Origin: Lentisphaerae bacterium WC36
GTDB lineage: Bacteria; Verrucomicrobiota; Lentisphaeria; Victivallales; SZUA-371
Length of the DNA: 64,000 nt
Direction: 5' to 3'
Assembly: GCA_020683205.1 (NCBI GenBank)
Contig: CP085689.1
Coordinates: 3,596,001-3,660,000 of the forward strand
The notes under the pieces are model-generated. The model had not been told where the DNA came from, did not search any database, and saw nothing but the letters and a program-made list of their open reading frames with translations. The position numbers were made by a program, and so were the translations under genes. Position 1 is the stretch's first letter; the number at the start of each line of letters is the position of its first letter. This document shows positions 17,678-25,842 of the stretch, one piece after another.

Positions 17678-18448
17678 CTAGTTTTGGTAACTAATATCGT
17701 GAACTTTTTTATCTTCAGTCATATATTGCGTAATTCTGACGCCATCTTTTACTTCTGAAGGTACTGTTTGTCCTGATACAGATGTAGCATTCATTTTCTT
17801 ATACCACCAGCTTTTTATAGTATTTTTATCAACGCTTTCTGCATGCATATCAGTTGCTAATACATTTGCTCTGTCTTGATGACGCATAAAAAATGCACCA
17901 CTATGCCAGTTACCATTATTATTATAAGATAGTGCACCTACACGCCAGTTGATATCTTCTTTATCTGCCAAAAGAATTGTGTTTGATGGTTCCACATATT
18001 TTTTTAAATATAAACGACCTCTCGTATCTCGTAGAATCCATTTTTCATCAGGAGCATTACCGATATCTTTGAATTTTACGTCAGAACCTGGCATTCCGTG
18101 CCATGTGTAACTGTTAGCATATTTAGCGCATTGTAAATATTTAGCATTTCTTTTCACATAGCCTAGTCCATCTTGCTTTGTAGATGAACCATCTTTTGGT
18201 GTTAAGTAATTTTCTCGATCACTAAAGACATCTTGCCATGGAGCATATGCTTTTCCATTTAAAAGATATTCTAGGTCACTTTCTGCCATTGCTAAACAAG
18301 TACCAGTTTGTTTCATATTATTCATGCAACTAATTGCACGAGCTTTTTCTCTAGCAGCGCCAAGTGCAGGCAATAGCATTCCAGCTAAAATTGCAATAAT
18401 AGCGACTACGACTAATAGTTCGATTAGTGTGAAATTTTTTCTTTTCAT
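17678..18448 (-). CDS. Type II/IV pseudopilin-like protein with H-x9-D motif
   Basis: A 256-residue secreted protein. ATG 18448 is chosen because TTAGGAG lies just upstream. The prepilin leader 'MKRKNF' is followed by '[17 protein letters not shown]', a class III signal cut before the methylated residue by prepilin peptidase, with the +5 Glu present. Then '[24 protein letters not shown]', characteristic of the large Lentisphaerae/Planctomycete/Verrucomicrobia pseudopilin family, and near the C-terminus '[16 protein letters not shown]', the H-x9-D(G) processing-associated motif. These genomes carry many copies; role in secretion or surface structures is unproven. Monocistronic with its own terminator. 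Confidence 0.9.
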   Translation of the reverse strand: MKRKNFTLIELLVVVAIIAILAGMLLPALGAAREKARAISCMNNMKQTGTCLAMAESDLEYLLNGKAYAPWQDVFSDRENYLTPKDGSSTKQDGLGYVKRNAKYLQCAKYANSYTWHGMPGSDVKFKDIGNAPDEKWILRDTRGRLYLKKYVEPSNTILLADKEDINWRVGALSYNNNGNWHSGAFFMRHQDRANVLATDMHAESVDKNTIKSWWYKKMNATSVSGQTVPSEVKDGVRITQYMTEDKKVHDISYQN

Positions 18449-18791
18449 AATTACTCCTAACATTTAATATATTAATTCCTACAAAATATCATCTAAAAAT
18501 TGTAATGACAAATAAACTATGATTTCTTAATATTAACATTATATTGAAAAAAATAAAAAATCAATAGATAAAAATATAAAAAACATTAAAAAGTTTACAT
18601 TATGTGTATTTTTAAGTAGAAGTTAATGAGATGTTATATGTTGTTTATTATTTTTTGAAGTGAGAATAGTTTTATTTTTTAAATTTGAAAGTTGTTTGAA
18701 AATAAAATTGTAATGACAAAAAGATAGGGGGAAGGGGTATACAATAATAGTAATATAAAAAAAATATATGATAATGAGGATGTAGGTTGGC
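18449..18791. other. Intergenic region with a 17-bp direct repeat
   Basis: AT-rich spacer between two minus-strand genes. AAAATTGTAATGACAAA occurs twice in the same orientation (18496-18512 and 18704-18720), 208 bases apart. It could be an operator pair for the pseudopilin promoter or chance in AT-rich DNA. No frame is supported. Confidence 0.4.
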
Positions 18792-19532
18792 TTAAGTTGT
18801 TTCGCGAGAGTGCTCTTTATCAAATTTTTCTCGATAAATAGTTGTTAGTTTATAACCATTACGAGTCTTTATGAGCCAGCCCCCTTTAGTTAAATTTAAA
18901 ATCTTTTTTAATCCTGTAGCATGATTGAGATCAGCCATTGAAATAATAAAGTCTTCATCTAAAGGACTGTTAGCTTGGGTTAATGTCACTATCAATTTAC
19001 TATATTGAGACATTGTGAAGAGAATTTTAAAAGCTTGATAAAAAATTCCTAAGCTATCGGCAAATAATTTTCCTGGAGTAGCGAAGAAAAAAGATAAAAA
19101 ACCAATTAATACGCACATAATTTTACTTTTTCCTTTTAGCTCTTTTGCGCTAGCAAGGTTTTTTTTATAAAAAATACTTTCAATAGTGAAGGAACTAAAA
19201 ATATTAATTGGAACATTTTTTGCTATTTGTGTAAACATAAAAAGTGTATTTATTATTAAAATTGGTAAAAAAATATATAATAAAGTCAAATCAATATTTA
19301 TTAAGTCTTTTGATTTTGCGACAACTAGTTGTACATAATTTGCAAGAAGCAACTCGCATAAAATAAAAAGCATTAACCCTCCTAAAATGGCACAAGCACA
19401 AAAAAAATGTCCACCCGCAAGAAAAAGTTTAAATAAAAATTCTTGCAAAATAAATAAGCGAAAGTTTGCAGTTACTTTTTTTGCTGAAACTTCGCGAATT
19501 TGACTTGGATCTTGTAAACTCATATATTGCAT
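18792..19532 (-). CDS. Membrane protein of the four-copy array, copy A
   Basis: A 246-residue protein with about four membrane segments (roughly 27-47, 50-72, 84-104, 137-160) and a cytoplasmic C-terminal domain. That domain, 'YSKLIVTLTQANSPL...ILNLTKGGWLIKTRNGYKL', aligns with the same region of the next three genes and looks like a small winged helix (three helices and a wing ending in 'GYKL'). Between membrane and C-domain is the shared 'LFADSLGIFYQAFKILF' helix. Last gene of the array; family unknown to me. Confidence 0.65.
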   Translation of the reverse strand: MQYMSLQDPSQIREVSAKKVTANFRLFILQEFLFKLFLAGGHFFCACAILGGLMLFILCELLLANYVQLVVAKSKDLINIDLTLLYIFLPILIINTLFMFTQIAKNVPINIFSSFTIESIFYKKNLASAKELKGKSKIMCVLIGFLSFFFATPGKLFADSLGIFYQAFKILFTMSQYSKLIVTLTQANSPLDEDFIISMADLNHATGLKKILNLTKGGWLIKTRNGYKLTTIYREKFDKEHSRETT

Positions 19533-19642
19533 ATTTATATTCCAATTTTATTGTTTTACATTCTCTAATGTTAAAGTTATCACCATTAAGCTAGATATAC
19601 AAACTTTCGCTATAATTTGTTGTTATTAGGGACAATTATATT

Positions 19643-20512
19643 TTAATCAAGGTTATTTTTACTGTCAAAAAATCGTTTAGTTAGATCTTTTGCATTGTCG
19701 CTATTGAGTGCATTTTGTTGCTTTGAAAGTTCCTCGTAGCTAACAGTGTCAACAATCTCTTCTTTGTGAAAAGGTTCAAATTTAGATTCTTCAATATGGA
19801 GTGAGTTGAATTCAGAAAACATGACGCTTGAGAGTTTATAACCTTTTGATGTATAAATTAGCCAGTCACAAATTTGCATGTTTACTAAAATTTTTTTACA
19901 GCGAATGTCTGTGATTTTTGTAGCTAAAGATATTTCATTGCCAGAAAAGCAACGATCTTTTTCAATAGCTAAAATTGTGATAATTTTTTGATAATCACTA
20001 CTAGCAAAAATTATTTGAAATATCTGGGTGATTATGCATAGTAAATCTCCACAAAAATCACCAACAGCAGTGAATATTTTTTTTAATAAATTTGTAATAG
20101 TACTACGGGAGAATTCGTTTAAAGTTACATTGCAAAATCGCCCGTTATCACTAACAGGGATAATAATATTTACGGTCTCATCTTTTGATGATATGCCATA
20201 GCGATCAATGTATCCTCCCTGAAATCCACTACTGATGGTATATTTTTTGAAACAGATTATTGGGAAATTATTTTTAAGGCGTAAAATAAAAAATATTAAG
20301 CTTAAAATAGCATAACCAATTATACTCCAATTAAAAATTTGAGAGTTCCCTATAAATAAAAAACAAATTATCATTGAAACCACAAGAGACGGAATTAAAG
20401 TTAGTAAAAGTGGAATTACTAATAATACTCTGCTGGCAATGAATATTAATTTATAGTTTAAAAAATTTCTTTTTATATTATTTTTCAAGCTGTCATTTTC
20501 ATTTAAATACAT
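19643..20512 (-). CDS. Membrane protein of the four-copy array, copy B
   Basis: A 289-residue paralogue: membrane pair at about 27-75, extramembrane stretch, the shared 'GDFCGDLLCIITQIFQIIF' helix (about 155-175), then the winged-helix-like domain 'SSDYQKIITILAIEKDR...ILVNMQICDWLIYTSKGYKL', and a charged tail containing 'ELSKQQNALNSDNAKDLTKRFF', similar to the tail of copy C ('EQQRLTEKFF'). RBS AAGGGAA precedes the start; a strong stem-loop lies immediately upstream of it. Confidence 0.65.
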   Translation of the reverse strand: MYLNENDSLKNNIKRNFLNYKLIFIASRVLLVIPLLLTLIPSLVVSMIICFLFIGNSQIFNWSIIGYAILSLIFFILRLKNNFPIICFKKYTISSGFQGGYIDRYGISSKDETVNIIIPVSDNGRFCNVTLNEFSRSTITNLLKKIFTAVGDFCGDLLCIITQIFQIIFASSDYQKIITILAIEKDRCFSGNEISLATKITDIRCKKILVNMQICDWLIYTSKGYKLSSVMFSEFNSLHIEESKFEPFHKEEIVDTVSYEELSKQQNALNSDNAKDLTKRFFDSKNNLD

Positions 20513-20526
20513 TGAATTTCCCTTCT

Positions 20527-20564
20527 TAAACTATAAATCATGAATATTTATGATTTATAGTTTA
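20527..20564 (-). promoter_or_regulatory. 15-bp perfect stem-loop between array copies C and B
   Basis: TAAACTATAAATCAT (20527-20541) and its exact reverse complement (20550-20564) enclose an 8-base loop. The hairpin covers the stop codon of copy C and ends just before the RBS of copy B on the minus strand. There is no U-tract, so it is more likely an mRNA-processing or translation-control structure than a terminator. Confidence 0.5.
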
Positions 20565-21440
20565 ATCTATTTTTTCCGTAATACTAAAGAACTTTTCTGT
20601 TAACCGTTGTTGTTCATTTTCGCGCAACTTTTCACGCTCTTGTCTTTCTTTTTGTTGAGAATATTTAACTTCCTCATGAACTAATAAGTCACTTTGTGAG
20701 GAAGTGATAGAATTAAAGAAATGATGATTTGTATCATCATAGCTTGGGTCAACTTTGCGCATCATAGCAGTGGTTAATTTATAGCCATCGGCGCCATGAA
20801 GTATCCACTCAAATTTAGTCATCTCATCTAAACGCTGAAGCAGTTCGATTTGATTCAGGGTGGCTTTGCTAGCTAAAAGCTTATTGTAAATCTCTTCGCC
20901 GGGTATTCCTTCGCGTTGTCTTTCAATCAGAATAATCATTATATCGGTATATTTACTATATGTAAGGAGTGCTATAATCATTTTAATGATAATATAAACG
21001 GTATCAACAATTAGTCCGCCAGGAATTAAGTAGATAAAGATTTTTTCCATAATTTTATTTGAGAGATGGTTTTCCATTGGACTATGGCGAAAATGCTGAC
21101 CAAAACTAAAACTTGTATCGTCAACTTTATCAAAGTCATCATTTGTTGCGTCTACAAAACTTTGATTATTATTGAATTCTGCAAAGGTAATAATTGGGGT
21201 ATTCACATAAACGCGATAGCCTCCCGCTAAAATGTTGACAATTACAACCGTAATAAAGTAGCTAAACTGTTCTTCTCCAGACAATCTATAATAGATATAA
21301 TGTAGTATCCAAAAAACTCCTAATGCCAAAGATAACTTTAGTAACAGTAATAATAGCCAGTTCCATAAAAAAACTTTGAGATAATTTTTATATAGTTTTT
21401 TATTATGCTCTTCAATTGAAATCTTACTCATTTTAATCAC
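20562..21440 (-). CDS. Membrane protein of the four-copy array, copy C
   Basis: A 292-residue paralogue starting at GTG 21440, supported by AAGGAG seven bases upstream; that start overlaps the end of copy D by eight bases, implying translational coupling. Two membrane segments (about 24-45 and 57-75), an exposed region 'DDTSFSFGQHFRHSPMENHL', a shared amphipathic/membrane segment near 130-155, the C-terminal domain 'YTDIMIILIERQREGIPGEEI...FEWILHGADGYKL', and a Gln/Glu/Arg-rich coiled-coil tail. The 'LIxxQ...IxGEEIxxKL' part reads like a winged-helix recognition region. Confidence 0.65.
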   Translation of the reverse strand: MIKMSKISIEEHNKKLYKNYLKVFLWNWLLLLLLKLSLALGVFWILHYIYYRLSGEEQFSYFITVVIVNILAGGYRVYVNTPIITFAEFNNNQSFVDATNDDFDKVDDTSFSFGQHFRHSPMENHLSNKIMEKIFIYLIPGGLIVDTVYIIIKMIIALLTYSKYTDIMIILIERQREGIPGEEIYNKLLASKATLNQIELLQRLDEMTKFEWILHGADGYKLTTAMMRKVDPSYDDTNHHFFNSITSSQSDLLVHEEVKYSQQKERQEREKLRENEQQRLTEKFFSITEKID

Positions 21441-22167
21441 AAAGCAACTCCTTTAATAACTTCTTTCTCATTTTAGCTGTTAATTTAAAACCATTTTCAC
21501 TTTCTTTAAGCCATTCATACTCAATCATACAGTGTAAAATATCACGGCATTTAAGTTCATTTATTAGGTATTTATCTTTATTAATATAATTTAAAATTTC
21601 GCTACCACATACAGCTTCTGGGTTGTGGCAACCAACGAATTTTAAAATTTTTAAATGCTTAGATCGCATTTTGAATGCTAAATAGATTTGCCTAAATACT
21701 ACGCAAATATCGCCCAAGGCATCACCAGGTGCTTTAAGTATCTTGAAAATTAAAAGAACAATGTCTGTTGACTTATCCTCTTCGTTGAAACCAAAGTTAG
21801 GATGGTATTGGCTAAAAGCAGTATCTTCAGTTAATTCAATCGAATCAATGGCAACCTCAACTTCCTCCATCGCATTTTTAATCGTTAATGAATTGTAAAT
21901 GCCGAATGGTTGGCGTTTACGGTATTGTAGAAATGCTAAAGAGCCATACAATGAACAGATAACGAGGTTGCCGACTACAATAAAAGGTAATGCAATCAAA
22001 GTAATAATGTAAATGCTAAGCAGGTAAGTTAACACCAGAAGAAAACCGAATGATAGAAATTTATAAAGAAGCATGACTGCTCGGTCAACTATAAATCCCT
22101 GAAAAAAAATTGAAAAATTTTTATGAATTACTTTCTGTAGCGCTTGTTGTGCTTGAATATTTATCAT
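21433..22167 (-). CDS. Membrane protein of the four-copy array, copy D (first gene)
   Basis: A 244-residue paralogue, first in the array. Membrane hairpin at about 31-75, exposed segment 'IELTEDTAFSQYHPNFGFNEED' (compare 'DDTSFSFGQHFRHSP' in copy C), shared helix 'PGDALGDICVVFRQIYLAF', and C-terminal 'KHLKILKFVGCHNPEAVCGSEI...MIEYEWLKESENGFKL'. Shared layout with copies A-C shows old tandem duplication. Divergent from rsmA, with 160 bases between starts for both promoters. Confidence 0.65.
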   Translation of the reverse strand: MINIQAQQALQKVIHKNFSIFFQGFIVDRAVMLLYKFLSFGFLLVLTYLLSIYIITLIALPFIVVGNLVICSLYGSLAFLQYRKRQPFGIYNSLTIKNAMEEVEVAIDSIELTEDTAFSQYHPNFGFNEEDKSTDIVLLIFKILKAPGDALGDICVVFRQIYLAFKMRSKHLKILKFVGCHNPEAVCGSEILNYINKDKYLINELKCRDILHCMIEYEWLKESENGFKLTAKMRKKLLKELLCD

Positions 22168-22327
22168 TTTCCACCCATTATTGTTATTTCCGATTAGGAA
22201 AATATAATTTATTATCTTGATAATACAAATTTATTGTGAAATAACAAGATTAAGTTCGTAAAATTGTTAAAGAAAGAGTATATTCATCATGAATGTAATA
22301 TGAATAATTAAAGAACCATAAAGCAAT

Positions 22328-23167
22328 ATGAAAAAGAAAGATTTATTAGAGTATTTAGAAAAAAATAATTTTCGTCCTGGGAAGATTTTAGGACAAAATT
22401 TTTTAATTGATGATAATTTGCTAGATTTTATTATAAAGGCAACCAACCCACAAGAAAATGAAAATATTTTGGAGGTTGGACCAGGTTTTGGAGCATTAAC
22501 AAGAAAGCTTTTAGCAAGCAAAGCAAATTTAACTGCAATTGAGTTTGATCATCGTATTTGTGAATATTTACGCGATAACGTTAAAGATGATAATTTTACG
22601 TTGGTTGAAGGAGATGCTGTGCGAGTGAATGTTGCTGAAATTTATGATAAAAATACGCCATTCAGAGCAATTGCTAATTTACCATACTCAATTAGTAGTA
22701 TTTTTGTGGCGCGTATGCTTGAATTAGAAAACCCACCAGCAGATATGTATTTTATGTTGCAAAAAGAGATGGGTTTACGTTTATCTGCTGAATATAACAC
22801 TAAGGATTATGGCGCATTGAGTATTAGAACGCAGTGTTACTATGATGTTAAAATTTTGCGTATTGTACCTCCACAAGTTTTCCATCCTGCACCTGAGGTT
22901 GAATCAGCGATTGTGGCTTTTTATAAAAAAGAGAATGCTCTAGGGTATGAAGAACGTCAATTAATTAGTAAAATTACTAAAATGGTGTTTTCGCAACGTC
23001 GTAAAAAGATGATTAAGCCATTGAGTTCGCTATATCCTAAAGAAGACATTTTAGCGACATTCAAAAAACTGGATATTCGTGAAGACATTCGCCCTGGGGC
23101 CTTAACTGTAACCCAATTTATTGATTTAGCGCGAGAATTAGAAAAATTACGCCTTGTGAAATCATAA
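22328..23167 (+). CDS. rsmA: 16S rRNA (adenine1518/1519-N6)-dimethyltransferase
   Basis: A 279-residue KsgA/RsmA methyltransferase that dimethylates two adjacent adenines in the 3' hairpin of 16S rRNA late in 30S assembly. Seen: 'KILGQNFLIDDNLL' (substrate-binding N-terminus), SAM motif I 'ILEVGPGFGALTRKLL', acidic 'AIEFDHRI', 'VEGDAV', catalytic motif IV 'IANLPYSISS' (NLPY), 'FHPAPEVESAIV', and the C-terminal 'FSQRRKKMIKPL' helix. Length is normal. A GT2 gene follows 25 bases later. Confidence 0.95.
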   Translation: MKKKDLLEYLEKNNFRPGKILGQNFLIDDNLLDFIIKATNPQENENILEVGPGFGALTRKLLASKANLTAIEFDHRICEYLRDNVKDDNFTLVEGDAVRVNVAEIYDKNTPFRAIANLPYSISSIFVARMLELENPPADMYFMLQKEMGLRLSAEYNTKDYGALSIRTQCYYDVKILRIVPPQVFHPAPEVESAIVAFYKKENALGYEERQLISKITKMVFSQRRKKMIKPLSSLYPKEDILATFKKLDIREDIRPGALTVTQFIDLARELEKLRLVKS

Positions 23168-23192
23168 AAAATTTTGAATATTTGTTCATTTC

Positions 23193-24434
23193 ATGAAAGC
23201 GCAAAAAAATCTTCAAAAATATTTACAACGCAATAAGTATTTACACCATAGACTTGAGCCTCAGGTAAGTGATGGGGTTAAGTTTGCGACATGTATTGTG
23301 ATTGTCGCATGTGCTGAATACGATTATTTAGGGCGTTTGTTAGATTCATTGAATAATGTAGATGATATTGAAAATTGTGCAGTAATTGTGGTTGTCAATC
23401 ATAAACATGACGTTGATATTACAGTAAAAGAGCAAAATATTTTGACTCTTCAAGAATTGGCAAATAACAATAAAGGTAAATTTAGAGATTTTTCCCATTA
23501 TAAAATATTATTAGGGAAAAATCTTTTTTATGTTGATGCGGTAAATAATTTATTAACAGCTCATGCTAAAAAATTTTTTGGGGTTGGTGCTGCTCGCAAA
23601 ATTGGTCTTGACTTGGTTTTGAATTTACTTGAATTTAATGGAGAAATAGAGCCGCTGTTAATTTGTCTAGATGCGGATTGTGTAGTCAAAAAAAATTATT
23701 TAATGGCAATTAAAGAATGTTTTAGTCGTAATAAAAACATTGTTGGTGGAGTCTGCGATTTTAAACATTTACGTAGCGAAAATAAATTACAAAATTTGGC
23801 GATAGACGAATATGAAAAATTTATGGATAATTATGTAGAGGGCTTAAAATTTGCTAATAGTCCCTATGCATTTTACGCATTAGGTTCGGCAATAGTTTGT
23901 ACTGCAAATGCCTATGTAGCAGTTAACGGCATGGTGGTAAAAGAAGCTGGGGAGGATTTTTATTTTTTGCAAAAACTGTGTAAATTAGGCAAATTAAGTG
24001 CTATTCCGACGACTGTTTATCCTGATTCGAGAATTTCACAACGAGTGCCGTTTGGAACAGGAACGAAAATAGCTGAAATTGTTGATAATAGTATTAATGG
24101 TAATAGCTCTAATGAAGAACCTCAGATTGTACTACAACATTATAACTTTAATGTCTTTGTTGAATTAAAAAAGATTTATGATGCTGTTTTAATTCATAAA
24201 GAGAATAAAGATTTAGCTAATATTGCTAATTTTTTGTCTTGTAAAATTGATGATAAATATATTAAAACTTTTTTTAAAGAACAAAATTTCTCTTCAGCAT
24301 GGGATAAAATTATTAAAAATACTCCATTGGATCCTCAGGCTCAAGAACGAGCGTTTAATGTTTGGTTTGATGGTTTCAAAATTTTGAAATTGATTCATTT
24401 TCTTGAACAATATCAGCAATTTAAAAGAATTTAA
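23193..24434 (+). CDS. Family 2-like glycosyltransferase
   Basis: A 413-residue GT-A protein. The core begins at residue about 30 with 'FATCIVIVACAEYDYLGRLLDSL', the nucleotide-sugar-binding strand of GT2 enzymes; 'LLICLDADCVVKKNYL' holds the DxD (D-A-D) metal site; 'AGEDFYFLQKL' contains the ED base motif; 'SRISQRVPFGTG' resembles the Q/RxxRW region in weakened form. No membrane segment. The acceptor is not predictable. No strong RBS is visible, so it may depend on translation of rsmA upstream. Confidence 0.75.
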   Translation: MKAQKNLQKYLQRNKYLHHRLEPQVSDGVKFATCIVIVACAEYDYLGRLLDSLNNVDDIENCAVIVVVNHKHDVDITVKEQNILTLQELANNNKGKFRDFSHYKILLGKNLFYVDAVNNLLTAHAKKFFGVGAARKIGLDLVLNLLEFNGEIEPLLICLDADCVVKKNYLMAIKECFSRNKNIVGGVCDFKHLRSENKLQNLAIDEYEKFMDNYVEGLKFANSPYAFYALGSAIVCTANAYVAVNGMVVKEAGEDFYFLQKLCKLGKLSAIPTTVYPDSRISQRVPFGTGTKIAEIVDNSINGNSSNEEPQIVLQHYNFNVFVELKKIYDAVLIHKENKDLANIANFLSCKIDDKYIKTFFKEQNFSSAWDKIIKNTPLDPQAQERAFNVWFDGFKILKLIHFLEQYQQFKRI

Positions 24435-24526
24435 TTGAAAAAAGGTTTAAGTTGTTGCATATTAGAAGATGTCATAGTGAAAATGAGCTAGTTGAAAACA
24501 AAAAATGAAATTTAAGGATATCGAAT

Positions 24527-24826
24527 ATGGAAATTAAAAGAGCAGAATTAAGTAGCTCTACTTACAGAAGTCCAGCTCAGAAAATTCAAGAATGGTTAAC
24601 TGATAATAGTGCTAGATTGGTAATATGTGTGATTTGTGTATTTTTGTTTTTAGCATTGTTGTATATGCTTTGTGGTATTTCTAATTTCTTAATGGAAAAT
24701 GTTGGGAAACAGGATACTCCTGGTACTTTAGGATTATTTCAAAGTCCTTTGACTAGTTTGATTAAGTTAATTGGTAGTGGTGTAGTTGTTTGGTATGTTT
24801 TGAAAAATAAAAGTGGTATGAAGTAA
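24527..24826 (+). CDS. Small membrane protein, unknown
   Basis: A 99-residue protein with two membrane segments (about 30-52 and 75-92) and AAGGA upstream. No family recognised with confidence. It lies 24 bases before a lipoprotein gene that ends in a terminator, so the two probably form one transcript. Confidence 0.6.
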   Translation: MEIKRAELSSSTYRSPAQKIQEWLTDNSARLVICVICVFLFLALLYMLCGISNFLMENVGKQDTPGTLGLFQSPLTSLIKLIGSGVVVWYVLKNKSGMK

Positions 24827-24850
24827 TTTTGACTGATGGAGAAACTTAAA

Positions 24851-25474
24851 ATGAAAAAATTATCTTTTAAAAAAGTATTCTTTTTAGCTATTTGTGGAGC
24901 TTTTTCTTTAACAAATTTTAATGGTTGTGCTAATAATGAAGACGAGAAAAAAATTGTTGATTATAAAGAATATCCAAAATTAGAGCGTTATAAGTTGCTC
25001 TTAACTTTAGAAAGTCATAAGGTTGAAGTGCCTGTTTATGACGAAAACAATCTATTAACTGATGAAAAAGATTACCGCTATTTGAAAGATTTTACTTTTA
25101 ATACTGGCGATACCCCAATTTTTGGGTTTAGAGTAAAGAATTTACTGCCTTTTAATAAGCCTTCAAAGAAAAAAAAGCGAAAAAAATTAAGCGGTAATAC
25201 TACAATCATAGTGGAATGGAGAAAAAAAATTGATGATAATGTAATTGTTTATTATCGTAAAGCTAATTCTCAAAATTGGATTCAAGATTCAGAGACTCCT
25301 CAAAAATATGGCGAACGCTTGAGTTTAGTTATTGCCCCTCAGAATGTTTCTTTTGTTGGAAAGAAAATAAATTTCATCAAAGATGCAGCTCCTGGCGTAT
25401 ATTTTGTTTATGCAAAATTAAATTTAAACTCTGTAGATGTTAAAAGCAGCCAATATAAAATAATTGTTAAATAG
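24851..25474 (+). CDS. Predicted lipoprotein, unknown function
   Basis: A 207-residue protein with a signal 'KKVFFLAICGAFSLTNFNGC' ending in a Phe-Asn-Gly-Cys lipobox (Cys27). ATG 24851 is chosen for TGGAG upstream and the compact signal. The mature part is beta-rich with a Lys-rich loop ('PSKKKKRKKL') and a closing 'PGVYFVYAKLNLNSVDVKSSQY' resembling an immunoglobulin-like edge strand. No enzymatic motif. Confidence 0.65.
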   Translation: MKKLSFKKVFFLAICGAFSLTNFNGCANNEDEKKIVDYKEYPKLERYKLLLTLESHKVEVPVYDENNLLTDEKDYRYLKDFTFNTGDTPIFGFRVKNLLPFNKPSKKKKRKKLSGNTTIIVEWRKKIDDNVIVYYRKANSQNWIQDSETPQKYGERLSLVIAPQNVSFVGKKINFIKDAAPGVYFVYAKLNLNSVDVKSSQYKIIVK

Positions 25475-25492
25475 TAGAATATTAAGACTGTA

Positions 25493-25538
25493 CAACCTTT
25501 AATAAAGTTAAATAATTTTATTTAAAGGTTGACTTTTT
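25493..25538 (+). terminator. Intrinsic terminator after the lipoprotein gene
   Basis: CAACCTTTAATAAA and TTTATTTAAAGGTTG form a 14-bp stem with one bulge around an 11-base loop, followed by ACTTTTT. It lies about 20 bases after the stop codon. Confidence 0.7.
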
Positions 25539-25842
25539 AACAATTAACATCAACAATAATTCTACAGCGCTTTTAAAAAATTATAAAATTATGTAGTATT
25601 TAAACTCAAAGTTTGACTTAAACATTCTTTGAGTGCTCTACCTACTCTAATTATGAATAATTTTGAGTAATCGTATACTATATTTTTTATACAAATAATA
25701 TTTTTCTAAATTCTAGATTTCTTGAATCAAGGTAATTAATAGATAACGGAAATGATGAATAAAGACAATTTTAACTTGATAAATTTATGATGACATTATT
25801 GCAGTGACAATTGTTGCTGTACTGTTAAGGAGGGTAATTACT
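25539..25842. other. Leader region of the debranching-enzyme gene
   Basis: About 300 AT-rich bases with no supported frame. AAGGAGG at 25828-25834 is the RBS that sets the GTG start at 25843. I see no riboswitch-like fold. Confidence 0.45.

Noticed and set aside
18496-18720. 17-bp repeat as mobile-element ends
   Set aside because: The copies are direct, the sequence between has no transposase, and the DNA is very AT-rich.
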